From contig OY763044.2 in assembly GCA_963666825.2 (NCBI GenBank), positions 1,426,001 through 1,490,000 on the forward strand: 64,000 bases of DNA, given 5' to 3'. Below are positions 54,353 through 63,342 of the stretch, in pieces. Below the pieces are notes generated by a model, which was given only the letters and a program-made list of their open reading frames with translations, was not told the DNA's origin and searched no databases. The translations under genes were made by a program, and so were the position numbers. The DNA is from Saccharicrinis sp963666825. GTDB lineage: Bacteria; Bacteroidota; Bacteroidia; Bacteroidales; Marinilabiliaceae. Positions within the stretch are counted from its first letter, which is position 1, and every line of letters starts with the position of its first letter.

Positions 54353-56590
54353 ATGGAGACAATAAAAAATAAAAATATAAAAAGAATATGGTTTAGCTAT
54401 TTTATGTTGGTTATGCTGGCATTTAGCAGTGCTGTATTCAGCCAAAATAAAACTGTAATTCCTATCCATACAAATGAAACCTCTTTGGTTTATTCGGTTG
54501 ATAAGAATAATAGATTAGTCTTTCAGTATTATGGTAAAAGATTAGAGGAGATACAACCTTTTCACCATCAACAATCTTATCGTAAACTTGATACTGATCG
54601 TGATTTAAGTTATGAGGCTTATCCTACTATGGGATTAGGAAATATAAATGAACCTGCATTTGCTGCCATTCAGTCTGATGGAAGCCTGAATACAGAATTG
54701 GCTTATGTGGAACATGACATAGATAAATCTGAAGAGGGTGTTTCTCATTCAATCATTAAATTACAAGATAAAGTTTATGCCTTGGAAGTTGAGTTACATA
54801 CAAAGGCTTATTTTTCTGAAAATGTTATTTCTCAATGGGTAAAAATTATTAATCATCAACCCAAAGCAATAACACTTAAGCGATTTTATTCTTCCTTTCT
54901 GAAAGTGAATTCAGAAAGTTATTATCTGACACACTTTTATGGTCCATGGGCTGGAGAAATGCAAAAGGTGGAAGAGAAAATAGAAAATGGAATTAAAGTT
55001 ATTGAGTCAAAGAAAGGTGTACGTACAACCCAAGGTGAGAATGCATCATTTATATTAAGCCTTGATCACCCCGCACTTGAAAATGAAGGAGAATGTTATG
55101 GCGGAGCTTTGGCCTGGTCAGGTAATTATCGTCTGTCTTTTCAAATTGATGAGTGGAAAAACCTGAATGTACTTTCCGGGATTAATCCTTTTCTTGCTGA
55201 ATGGAATCTAAAGCCAGAAGAAACATTTACTACTCCTGAAATGATTTATACATTTAGTAATGAAGGTCAGGGGAAAGTCTCACGTAATCTTCATCGTTGG
55301 GGACGAAAGTATGGTATGACAGGTGGATATGAATCCCACGATATAGTATTGAACAGTTGGGAAGGAGCTTATTTTTCATTTGATGAGAAAACGCTTACAG
55401 GTATGATGGATGAGGCTGCTAAAATAGGAGTGGAGATGTTTGTACTTGACGATGGATGGTTTGGTAATAAGTACCCGCGCAACGATGACAAAGCAGGATT
55501 AGGAGACTGGCAAACTAATACAAAAAAATTACCTCATGGATTAGACTATTTGATTAAACATGCAAATTCTAAAGGAATAAAATTTGGTTTGTGGATTGAA
55601 CCAGAAATGGTAAACCCGGCAAGTGAACTTGCAGAAAAACATCCGGAATGGATTGTTCAAAGTCCTGGAAGAGATAAAATTACATGGAGACATCAACTTT
55701 TACTTGATCTTTCAAATCCAAAGGTTCAGGATTTTATATACAATATGGTAGACAGTCTTTTAACCACTCATCCTAAAATAGAATACATAAAATGGGATGC
55801 CAACCGCCATGTAGAACAAGTTGGTTCAACCTATTTGCCGGATTCAGAGCAGACTCATTTTTGGGTATCATATACAAAAGGGCTTTATTCTGTATATGAG
55901 CGTATTCGTGCAAAATATCCTAATTTTGTGATTCAGGATTGTGCTTCAGGAGGTGGACGACTTGATTATGGTGCGCTAAAATATCACAATGAATTCTGGG
56001 CTTCCGATAATACAGATCCTTTATCGAGAATATTTATTCAGTATGGTACTAACCTTATTTATCCTCCAGTAGCATCAGCTTCACATGTATCTACCAGTCC
56101 TAATCACCAGACAGGAAGAGTTACTCCTCTTAAATTCAGATTTGATGTAGCCATGACTGGTCGTTTGGGAATGGAACTTCAGCCAAAAGATATAAAGGGA
56201 GAAGAGCGAATTTTTGCTATAGACGCCATCAATAATTACAAACAATATATACGTCCACTGGTAACAGAAGGAGATCTTTATCGCTTAATATCACCCTATG
56301 ATGAAGGAGGTTGGGCATCGCAATTATTTCTTTCAAAGAACAAAAAGACAGCTGCATTATTTGCCTTTAGCATAGAGCCTCATTCAAGAGGATTATTTCC
56401 TACTATTAAGTTAAACGGACTTGATCCATTAAAAGATTATACAATTAAAGAGATCAATAAAAATGGTAAAATTCGTTTTGGGGGAAATGAAAAAACATTT
56501 AAAGGGGAGTATTTGATGAATGTTGGTATAGAATTGCAAATATCTGATCAGTTTGATAGTGGAGTATTTCTTCTTACTGAAGATGAATAG
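54353..56590 (+). CDS. Alpha-galactosidase, glycoside hydrolase family 36
   Basis: 745 residues with a signal peptide ('LVMLAFSSAVFSQ'). An N-terminal beta-sandwich precedes the barrel, which has 'FVLDDGWFG', 'LWIEPEMVNP', the nucleophile Asp482 in 'IKWDANRH', 'CASGGGRLD' and the acid/base Asp552 in 'SDNTDP'; the 70-residue distance matches that of characterised GH36 enzymes. It removes alpha-1,6-galactose from raffinose, stachyose or melibiose. Between two GH32-fold genes it makes raffinose-family oligosaccharides the best substrate guess. Starts 19 bp after the preceding gene. Confidence 0.92.
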   Translation: METIKNKNIKRIWFSYFMLVMLAFSSAVFSQNKTVIPIHTNETSLVYSVDKNNRLVFQYYGKRLEEIQPFHHQQSYRKLDTDRDLSYEAYPTMGLGNINEPAFAAIQSDGSLNTELAYVEHDIDKSEEGVSHSIIKLQDKVYALEVELHTKAYFSENVISQWVKIINHQPKAITLKRFYSSFLKVNSESYYLTHFYGPWAGEMQKVEEKIENGIKVIESKKGVRTTQGENASFILSLDHPALENEGECYGGALAWSGNYRLSFQIDEWKNLNVLSGINPFLAEWNLKPEETFTTPEMIYTFSNEGQGKVSRNLHRWGRKYGMTGGYESHDIVLNSWEGAYFSFDEKTLTGMMDEAAKIGVEMFVLDDGWFGNKYPRNDDKAGLGDWQTNTKKLPHGLDYLIKHANSKGIKFGLWIEPEMVNPASELAEKHPEWIVQSPGRDKITWRHQLLLDLSNPKVQDFIYNMVDSLLTTHPKIEYIKWDANRHVEQVGSTYLPDSEQTHFWVSYTKGLYSVYERIRAKYPNFVIQDCASGGGRLDYGALKYHNEFWASDNTDPLSRIFIQYGTNLIYPPVASASHVSTSPNHQTGRVTPLKFRFDVAMTGRLGMELQPKDIKGEERIFAIDAINNYKQYIRPLVTEGDLYRLISPYDEGGWASQLFLSKNKKTAALFAFSIEPHSRGLFPTIKLNGLDPLKDYTIKEINKNGKIRFGGNEKTFKGEYLMNVGIELQISDQFDSGVFLLTEDE

Positions 56591-56614
56591 GTTTAAGGGA
56601 TAAAAAAATGAGAT

Positions 56615-58186
56615 ATGAAAACATTTATAATAATAATTTTTGTAATGCTGGCGTTTGGGTGTAAATCCAAAAATACCAAGCAAAATTCAACAATAGAAAA
56701 AGTAACTCGCTATTCTGAACAGTACAGGCCACAAATCCACTTTACTCCCGACAGTATGTGGATGAATGACCCCAATGGTATGTTTTATTATGAAGGAGAA
56801 TATCACTTATTTTATCAATACTACCCGGATAGTAATGTTTGGGGGCCAATGCATTGGGGTCATGCAATTAGTAATGATCTTGTTCACTGGGAGCATTTGC
56901 CTATAGCATTATACCCGGATAGTTTGGGATATATTTATTCTGGTAGTGCAGTAGTAGATTGGAAAAACACTTCTGGTTTTGGTAAAGATGGAGTTCCCCC
57001 ATTGATAGCTATATTCACCTATAACGATAGGGTTAAGGAAACACAGGGAAGAAACGATTATCAGACCCAGGGAATTGCATTCAGCAATGATAAAGGGAGA
57101 ACCTGGACCAAATATGAAAACAATCCTGTTTTAACAAATCCTGGTATCAAAGATTTTCGCGATCCTAAGGTACGTTGGTACCAACCGCAAGAAAAGTGGA
57201 TCATGAGTCTTGCTGTAAAGGACCGTATTAGTTTTTATTCTTCCAAAGATTTAAAAAACTGGCAACATGAAAGTGATTTTCAACCTGAGTTGGGAGCTTA
57301 TGGAGGTGTGTGGGAATGTCCCGATTTATTTCCTGTCGTGGATGAAGTTTCAGGAGAGGAAAAATGGGTGCTTTTTGTTAGTATCAACCCCGGAGCTCCT
57401 AATGGAGGTTCGGGTACACAATACTTTGTGGGTAGTTTTGATGGTTATGAATTTACTAATGAAAATAAGAATCTTTATTGGCTGGATTATGGAAAGGACA
57501 ATTATGCAGGGGTTACCTGGTCAGATATACCAGAGGAAGATGGAAGAACCTTATTTATTGGCTGGATGAGTAACTGGCAGTATGCTACTAAAGTTCCAAC
57601 TGAAAGATGGCGTTCTGCAATGACTGTTACCAGGGAATTAAAACTTAAAAGTGAAGGTGAGGATTTAATTGTAACATCCATACCTGTAAATGAATTTGAA
57701 ACACTCAGAAAAGAAATAAAAACTAAGGAGCAATTAATGGTTTTAGGCTCTGAAAAAGTATTTCAAGAAATAAAGTTACCATGTGAATTTATACTCGAAT
57801 TTGAAACAATTAATCATTCAGAGCTTAATGGTGTTTCAGAATATGGATTCTCGTTACAAAATGAGGATGGTGAGGAATTTATTGTTTCCTATAACTCAAC
57901 TAAACAAGAATTGATCATTAATAGAGATAATTCTGGTGTCTCAGATTTTTCTGAGGATTTTAACGGACTACAATATGCGCCATATCAAGCAAAAAGTACA
58001 TTGAATTTTAGAGTCATTGTTGATTGGGCATCTATTGAAATATTCGTAAACAATGGCGAAAGGGTAATGACAAGCCTTGTTTTTCCTAAAGAAGATTTCT
58101 GTACCATTAATGCATTTGCAAAGAATGGTGGAATAGCAATCAATAAAGCTGCTTTGTATGAATTAAAATCTATTTGGAATAATTAG
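56615..58186 (+). CDS. GH32 fructan hydrolase lipoprotein (levanase/inulinase/invertase type)
   Basis: 523 residues with lipobox 'MLAFGC' (Cys16). All three family 32 catalytic residues are present: nucleophile Asp52 in 'WMNDPNG', transition-state stabiliser Asp183 in 'FRDPKV' and acid/base Glu234 in 'WECPDLFPV'. The five-blade propeller is followed by the C-terminal beta-sandwich ('VIVDWASIEIFVNNGERVM'). It should release fructose from sucrose-type ends, so it would act on raffinose or on the sucrose left by the GH36 enzyme. Linkage preference cannot be told from sequence. Last gene of the run. Confidence 0.92.
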   Translation: MKTFIIIIFVMLAFGCKSKNTKQNSTIEKVTRYSEQYRPQIHFTPDSMWMNDPNGMFYYEGEYHLFYQYYPDSNVWGPMHWGHAISNDLVHWEHLPIALYPDSLGYIYSGSAVVDWKNTSGFGKDGVPPLIAIFTYNDRVKETQGRNDYQTQGIAFSNDKGRTWTKYENNPVLTNPGIKDFRDPKVRWYQPQEKWIMSLAVKDRISFYSSKDLKNWQHESDFQPELGAYGGVWECPDLFPVVDEVSGEEKWVLFVSINPGAPNGGSGTQYFVGSFDGYEFTNENKNLYWLDYGKDNYAGVTWSDIPEEDGRTLFIGWMSNWQYATKVPTERWRSAMTVTRELKLKSEGEDLIVTSIPVNEFETLRKEIKTKEQLMVLGSEKVFQEIKLPCEFILEFETINHSELNGVSEYGFSLQNEDGEEFIVSYNSTKQELIINRDNSGVSDFSEDFNGLQYAPYQAKSTLNFRVIVDWASIEIFVNNGERVMTSLVFPKEDFCTINAFAKNGGIAINKAALYELKSIWNN

Positions 58187-58227
58187 GAAGATTTTATCAT
58201 AAAGATCGTATAGCAAATTGGGCAAGT

Positions 58228-58265
58228 AAAAGAGGGTGTTTATCAATGAGGACACCCTCTTTTCG
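58228..58265 (+). terminator. Terminator at the end of the fructan locus
   Basis: AAAAGAGGGTGT (58228-58239) pairs with ACACCCTCTTTT (58252-58263). It lies 40 bp after the GH32 stop. Confidence 0.85.
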
Positions 58266-58349
58266 TATTCAAATAAATCACTTTTAATGTCAAGCAAGGA
58301 GTGGAAGTAATGGTTTAAAAGGTTTAAAAGCCTGAAATGTCACAGCAAG

Positions 58350-58494
58350 GTTGAATAAGGAGGAGAGTTGATTCCCGTGGTGCATAGTCAATTACGATTA
58401 CGAGTATCTTTTCGAACACTAGGAAGTGATACATCAAGTTATGATGTATAAGGCCCTTAGCCTTTTGAATAGGATAAATCCAACACTTGATTCA
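58350..58494. repeat. Partial copy of the 41.4-41.9 kb structured element
   Basis: GGAGGAGAGTTGATT near 58357 and the next ~60 bp resemble 41802-41870 in the same orientation; 58435-58494 resembles 41350-41408 in the opposite orientation. The copy runs up to the stop codon of the hybrid sensor gene. Confidence 0.6.
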
Positions 58495-58496
58495 GA

Positions 58497-61268
58497 TTAC
58501 TTATGATTTATCTCATTTAAATACTCTCTTGGCGTTTGTTTATATATATCCTTAAAGCATTTTGAAAAGTATGAAGGCGTACTAAAACCAGTTTTAAAAG
58601 CAGCTTCCGAAATGGTAAGATTTTCTTCCGTCATCAATCTTATGGCATTTTTTAGTCGTATAGATTTAATATAATCATTAGGGGATAGTTCTGTCATTTG
58701 TTTAATTTTTCGGTATAGCTGTACCCGTGACATACCGATTTTTTCACCTAAAAACTCAACTCCAAACTGCTCGTTATTTAAATTTTCTAAAATTAAACTG
58801 TCAATATTTTTAATAAAACGATTGTCAAGTTTCGAGAGTCCTTTACTTGGCATGTTAGCCCCTAATTCTTTAAAGTATTTTCTTATATTATTTTTGTTTT
58901 CAATGAGTTGGTGGATCTTTGCATAAAGATAATTTACGCTAAATGGTTTGGTAATATAATCATCAGCTCCTTGTTCTATACCTTCAATAATTTGTTCTTC
59001 AGATGATTTTGCTGTAAGCATGATAACCGGGATATGGCAGGTTTCAATCTTTGATTTTATAATTTGGGTAAATTCTAGTCCATTCATTTCCGGCATCATA
59101 ACATCGGTAATAATTAAATCCAACTCGTTTTCTTCAATTAAATCTAGCGCTTCTTTACCATTCCCGGCTTCTATAATAATATACTTTTGAATAAGACTTT
59201 GTTTAATATAATTTCTTAATTCTTCATTATCTTCAACAAGCAATAAAACTGGTTTGTTAATATTTTCGTTAACAATTTTCTTTTCAGAGTAGGAATCAAT
59301 TACAGCAAGATCAGTTTCTGTTTTTATAAGATCATCCATCAAGCCTTTTTCTGTTTGCGACTGGTTGATTTCATCTGGAGCAAAATGCTCATTCCCCAAT
59401 TGAAGGTATATACTAAATCGTGTACCTTTACCTTTTTCACTCCAGACATTTATTGCTCCTTTATGAATTTCAATTAATCCCTTAGTTAATGAAAGTCCAA
59501 TCCCAGTGCCTTCTAAACGGTTTTCACTTTGTTCTATTTGATAAAAACGATCAAAAATCCTGTTTAAATGTTCTTTTGATATTCCTCTGCCATTATCTTG
59601 AATAACAATTTTTGCACACTCTTTATCCATATCTCCAAGGGCATATTTAACCTGGCTTAAGAGTATATCTATTGTTCCTTCTTTATCTGTAAATTTAAAT
59701 GCATTTGAAAGCAGATTAAAGAATACTTTATCCATGTGGTCTTTATCAAACCAAACCTCCATGCTATCAACATCTGTATTAAAGCTTAGGCTAATATTTT
59801 TATTTGATGCAAGGCTTTCAAAATCATTTTTAATAGAATGAAGGAATTGTACCATATCGTATTTACTGGCTAACACTCCCATTTTTTCCATTTCTATTTT
59901 TCTGAAATCCATTAACTGATTTATTAGCTTTAATAATCTATTGGCATTTTTATGAATTAAATTTAATCTCCACTTATTCTTTTCATTAAGTTCCGCATCC
60001 TTTTCCATATCGTTTACTGGTCCTAAAAGAAGGGTCAGGGGAGTCCTGAACTCATGAGAAATATTTGTGAAAAATTTAAGTTTTGCCTGGGTAGCTTCAT
60101 CCAATTGACTAGATATTCGTTTTAGTTCGCTGTTCTGTTTCGAAATAGCTTCTTTTTGTCTCTCAAGGTTTAGATTAGCTATATTCTTGTGCCTAAAAGC
60201 TCTAAAAACTAATGCTGTAAGAAGGATAACGATTAAAAGTAACGACAGCGCAATTAATAACAACATATGTTGTGATTGATATTGTTCCGTCAATTTTTCA
60301 AGCATATTCTTTGACCTGTCAATATCCTGTTGGAGCGTCTCGATGTAATTATATTGAAGCCTGGTAGTTTTTACATTTGTTTTATCGATAAGTACAGTTG
60401 GCAGAAGGATATTTTTTTTGAAAGGTTCTTTATGAAGTATATTAGATGCAATTTGAATGGCCTCTTTTCCTCCAGTAGGGTATACTATTGTTGCTGTTAA
60501 AGTTCCATTTTCAACCATTGAGATTCCTCCTTTGGGTGTTGCCAAACCATCAACTCCAACTACAACTAGATCTGAAGAATTTGTTTGTTTGTTGAGTACT
60601 TCAACTGCATCAGATGCAAGATCATCATTGAATGCAAATATGGCTTTAATATTGGGATGTTGTCTTAATCCTGACGGCAAACTATCTGTAAGTATATTTT
60701 CATTCCAAAAAGAATGGATTTTGTAAACATTATTTAGTTTTGAATAGTTGGCCAAGGCGTCATTGAACCCATTGCTTCTTTCTACTGCAGCAGAGGTAGT
60801 CATTGCACCTTGTATTTCCAATACGTTACCTTTGTAATCAAGTTTTCCTCCAATATATTCAGCAGCGAATTTTCCTATTTCATAATTATCTCCACCAATA
60901 TATGCTGTATAGTTTTCTGAATCTATTCTACGATCAATCAAAATAACAGGTATTCCTTTTTTATAAACTTCTTCAATTGCCTTTTGTATAGGATTTATTT
61001 CATTGGGAGAAACAATCAAAAGATCTATGTCTTGCTTCAAAAGTTCATCGATCTGTTTTAATTGTGTATTGCTATCATCCAAAGCTTGTTTAATAATTAT
61101 GGAAAGATCCGGGTGGTACAATAATTCTCTTTCCATCTCTGCTTCCATTTTTAGGCGCCAGTTATCTCTTTGCCCGCATTGGGAAAAACCAATAGTGTAT
61201 TTTTTACTTGCAAAGGAAAATGAGGCGATTAGAAAAATAAGAAAAGTAAGCCAGGATCTAAGTAGCAT
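58497..61268 (-). CDS. Hybrid two-component sensor-regulator with periplasmic sugar-binding domain
   Basis: 923 residues. After a signal anchor, residues ~20-310 form a type I periplasmic sugar-binding domain ('YTIGFSQCGQRDNWRLKMEA', 'IDLLIVSPNEINPI', 'PVILIDRRI'), followed by a membrane helix (~333-355). The kinase has His405 in 'SHEFRTPLTLLLG' and an ATPase with 'GTGIGLSL'. A receiver ('LLLVEDNEELRNY', phospho-acceptor Asp722 in 'ITDVMMPEMNG') and a C-terminal AraC helix-turn-helix complete the protein. This layout matches BT1754 of B. thetaiotaomicron, whose periplasmic domain binds fructose and switches on the fructan locus. It is convergent with the fructan genes and probably controls them. 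Confidence 0.9.
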   Translation of the reverse strand: MLLRSWLTFLIFLIASFSFASKKYTIGFSQCGQRDNWRLKMEAEMERELLYHPDLSIIIKQALDDSNTQLKQIDELLKQDIDLLIVSPNEINPIQKAIEEVYKKGIPVILIDRRIDSENYTAYIGGDNYEIGKFAAEYIGGKLDYKGNVLEIQGAMTTSAAVERSNGFNDALANYSKLNNVYKIHSFWNENILTDSLPSGLRQHPNIKAIFAFNDDLASDAVEVLNKQTNSSDLVVVGVDGLATPKGGISMVENGTLTATIVYPTGGKEAIQIASNILHKEPFKKNILLPTVLIDKTNVKTTRLQYNYIETLQQDIDRSKNMLEKLTEQYQSQHMLLLIALSLLLIVILLTALVFRAFRHKNIANLNLERQKEAISKQNSELKRISSQLDEATQAKLKFFTNISHEFRTPLTLLLGPVNDMEKDAELNEKNKWRLNLIHKNANRLLKLINQLMDFRKIEMEKMGVLASKYDMVQFLHSIKNDFESLASNKNISLSFNTDVDSMEVWFDKDHMDKVFFNLLSNAFKFTDKEGTIDILLSQVKYALGDMDKECAKIVIQDNGRGISKEHLNRIFDRFYQIEQSENRLEGTGIGLSLTKGLIEIHKGAINVWSEKGKGTRFSIYLQLGNEHFAPDEINQSQTEKGLMDDLIKTETDLAVIDSYSEKKIVNENINKPVLLLVEDNEELRNYIKQSLIQKYIIIEAGNGKEALDLIEENELDLIITDVMMPEMNGLEFTQIIKSKIETCHIPVIMLTAKSSEEQIIEGIEQGADDYITKPFSVNYLYAKIHQLIENKNNIRKYFKELGANMPSKGLSKLDNRFIKNIDSLILENLNNEQFGVEFLGEKIGMSRVQLYRKIKQMTELSPNDYIKSIRLKNAIRLMTEENLTISEAAFKTGFSTPSYFSKCFKDIYKQTPREYLNEINHK

Positions 61269-61515
61269 AAAAAAACGTTAAATAGTATATTTTATAAATA
61301 TATAAAAACAATATAAGTTTTTCCTTTATCAGTTTAATGATATTGAATAAATGGATTCTAATTTATGGCAACGTAGAATAAGTCTCGTGAACAATATAAA
61401 ACACTATCAATCATACAGTGTATACATTTTAGTTTGTAAGTATACCAGATAACTTTAAACGTTGATAGTGTGCGTGTGTGTTAATATATTTATAATGAGG
61501 TCTTAATGCTTTAGA

Positions 61516-61872
61516 CTAAGCAAGGTCAACTGTGAAAGTTACATTTTGAGGTAAACTCTTAACCAAATGTAAATCTGAGGTATCAATATGTGCTATAATC
61601 ATCATATCATCATAACTAGAGGATTGTTCCTGACCTTCAAATAGTACAGCAAACCAACCACCTCCTAAAATGATATCTCCGTTTGTCCATCCGGCTTGAG
61701 TTTCTGATGGATCATATTTACCACTTTCTGCAGAACAGCAATAGTCAAATGTTGATCGATATCCCGAAATAACAAAAGGTAATCTTGTTTTAAAATCTTT
61801 GGCAGCAACGGTATCATTTAATGTTGCAGGTATTATTATATCGTCTACTTTTAATGTAATCGGAGTTGGCAT
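61516..61872 (-). CDS. Cyclophilin-like fold protein
   Basis: 118 residues, no signal peptide. 'TATLNDTVAAKDFKTRLPF'-like sequence at 15-34 and 'GDIILGGGWFAVLF' fit the bacterial cyclophilin-like family (PF18050), small beta-barrels without proven isomerase activity. Two adjacent cysteines ('YCCSAESG') are unusual. It lies 134 bp downstream of the second iron alcohol dehydrogenase on the same strand and may share its promoter, placing it in the AraC-type regulon. Confidence 0.75.
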   Translation of the reverse strand: MPTPITLKVDDIIIPATLNDTVAAKDFKTRLPFVISGYRSTFDYCCSAESGKYDPSETQAGWTNGDIILGGGWFAVLFEGQEQSSSYDDMMIIAHIDTSDLHLVKSLPQNVTFTVDLA

Positions 61873-62006
61873 TATATTCTTTTGAGTTTTAAGCTTGTTG
61901 AGTAATGAGAAGTGAGTTGTTGTTTGATAATTAAAAAATCAGAAACAACAACTCCATAGGTACTATCTACCTATTCAATACGGGGGATTTTTATAATGTG
62001 GATTTA

Positions 62007-63176
62007 TTAAGCTATGTAAGCAGCTTTTAGTATCTCAAGAATATCGCCTGAAGTTAGTTTTTTATATGCACCTAAGATAACTGTTGATTCAGCAATGGCA
62101 GGTAACATTTCTTCTGTAGCTCCAAGCTCTTTTAAATTGATAACAATACCACATTTCTTCACAAAAGTTTCTAATGCATCAATTCCAGCAAGAGCAATTT
62201 CATCTTTTGTCTTTCCTTCGGTGTCAATACCCCAAACCTGAGTAGCAAAACGAACAAACTTATCTAATCCATTTTTGTAAATAAATCGGTAATAAGGAAG
62301 TGAAACAGCTGCCAATCCCATACCATGAGCACAATCTGTATAAGCACCTATCTGATGTTCAATCATGTGAACCTGCCAATCCTGTGGTTTACTTAATCCC
62401 ATTAAAGGATTCATTGCAAGAGTTGCACTCCACATTAAGTTACTTCTGGACTCGTAATCTTCCGGATTTTCAATGGCTATGTTAGCACTATGGATAATAG
62501 AGCGAAGTACGCCTTCAACGATATAATCTGAAGTAGTATCATCTTCCCCTGAAAAATAAGCTTCCATCAAGTGCGACATCATATCAAAAATACCACTTAC
62601 CATCTGATATTTAGGCAAAGAGAATGTATATTCCGGATTTAAGATAGAGAACTTAGGATACACATTAGGCGGAAATACACGACCCATCTTAAGTTTCATA
62701 TCATCGTTTGTAATAACCGAACCTCCATTCATTTCTGATCCTGTTCCTGCTAAAGTTAGGATAGATGCAACAGGTACAATTTTATTATCTACAGGTTTAA
62801 ACTGCAACCAGTATTTGGTCCATGCATCTTCTTCACTGTAAGCTGTAACAGAGATTGCTTTTGCACAGTCGATCACAGATCCTCCACCAACAGCAAGAAT
62901 CAAATCAACATTGTTGTCTTTTACTATTTTGGCACCTTCCTTTACTTTTTCCCATGTAGGGTTGGCCATAATACCGGTTACTTCAACTATGTTTTTCCCA
63001 CTTTCTTTTAAAATAGAAACAACCTGATCGTATAGGCCTATCTTTTTTATTGAACCTTTACCATAAGCTAACATTACTGTATCTCCGTAATTAGCTAACT
63101 CTGCTTTTAAATTATTTAAAGCCTCTTTCCCAAAGTGAATGATTGTTGGGTTGTGATAAGTAAAATCTATATTCAT
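62007..63176 (-). CDS. Iron-containing alcohol dehydrogenase, second paralogue
   Basis: 389 residues. 'VGGGSVIDCAKAI' is at 96-108, and the metal ligands are Asp198, His202, His270 and His284 ('GIFDMMSH', 'VHMIEHQ', 'DCAHGMG'). It has the same family layout as the gene at 8617 but is clearly diverged, so the two probably act on different aldehydes or under different conditions. It resembles the YqhD/butanol dehydrogenase branch. The 21-bp-spaced operator and TAnnTTTG promoter found before GH2 and the AraC gene also precede this one. Confidence 0.9.
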   Translation of the reverse strand: MNIDFTYHNPTIIHFGKEALNNLKAELANYGDTVMLAYGKGSIKKIGLYDQVVSILKESGKNIVEVTGIMANPTWEKVKEGAKIVKDNNVDLILAVGGGSVIDCAKAISVTAYSEEDAWTKYWLQFKPVDNKIVPVASILTLAGTGSEMNGGSVITNDDMKLKMGRVFPPNVYPKFSILNPEYTFSLPKYQMVSGIFDMMSHLMEAYFSGEDDTTSDYIVEGVLRSIIHSANIAIENPEDYESRSNLMWSATLAMNPLMGLSKPQDWQVHMIEHQIGAYTDCAHGMGLAAVSLPYYRFIYKNGLDKFVRFATQVWGIDTEGKTKDEIALAGIDALETFVKKCGIVINLKELGATEEMLPAIAESTVILGAYKKLTSGDILEILKAAYIA

Positions 63177-63258
63177 AATATTTTGTATTGTAGCCTGATA
63201 ACAAGCAAAATTATTTTAAAAGTGTTTTTGTTGATTGGATATTTGTTTAATCCTGATG

Positions 63259-63342
63259 CAAACATAACGAACTATTTTTTAGTATGTTACTCCTGTTGTT
63301 TACATTCCGGAATATGGGTTAGTAATTCTGTAATTGAGGTAT
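63259..63342 (-). promoter_or_regulatory. AraC-type direct-repeat operator and promoter of the second alcohol dehydrogenase
   Basis: GGAATATGGGTTA at 63309 and GTAATTGAGGTAT at 63330 (plus-strand reading) are 21 bp apart. TATGTTTG (CAAACATA, 63259-63266) lies 43 bp away, overlapped by TAACGAACTA (63265-63274). The start codon is at 63176, giving a longer leader (~75 nt) than in the other two cases. Confidence 0.65.
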
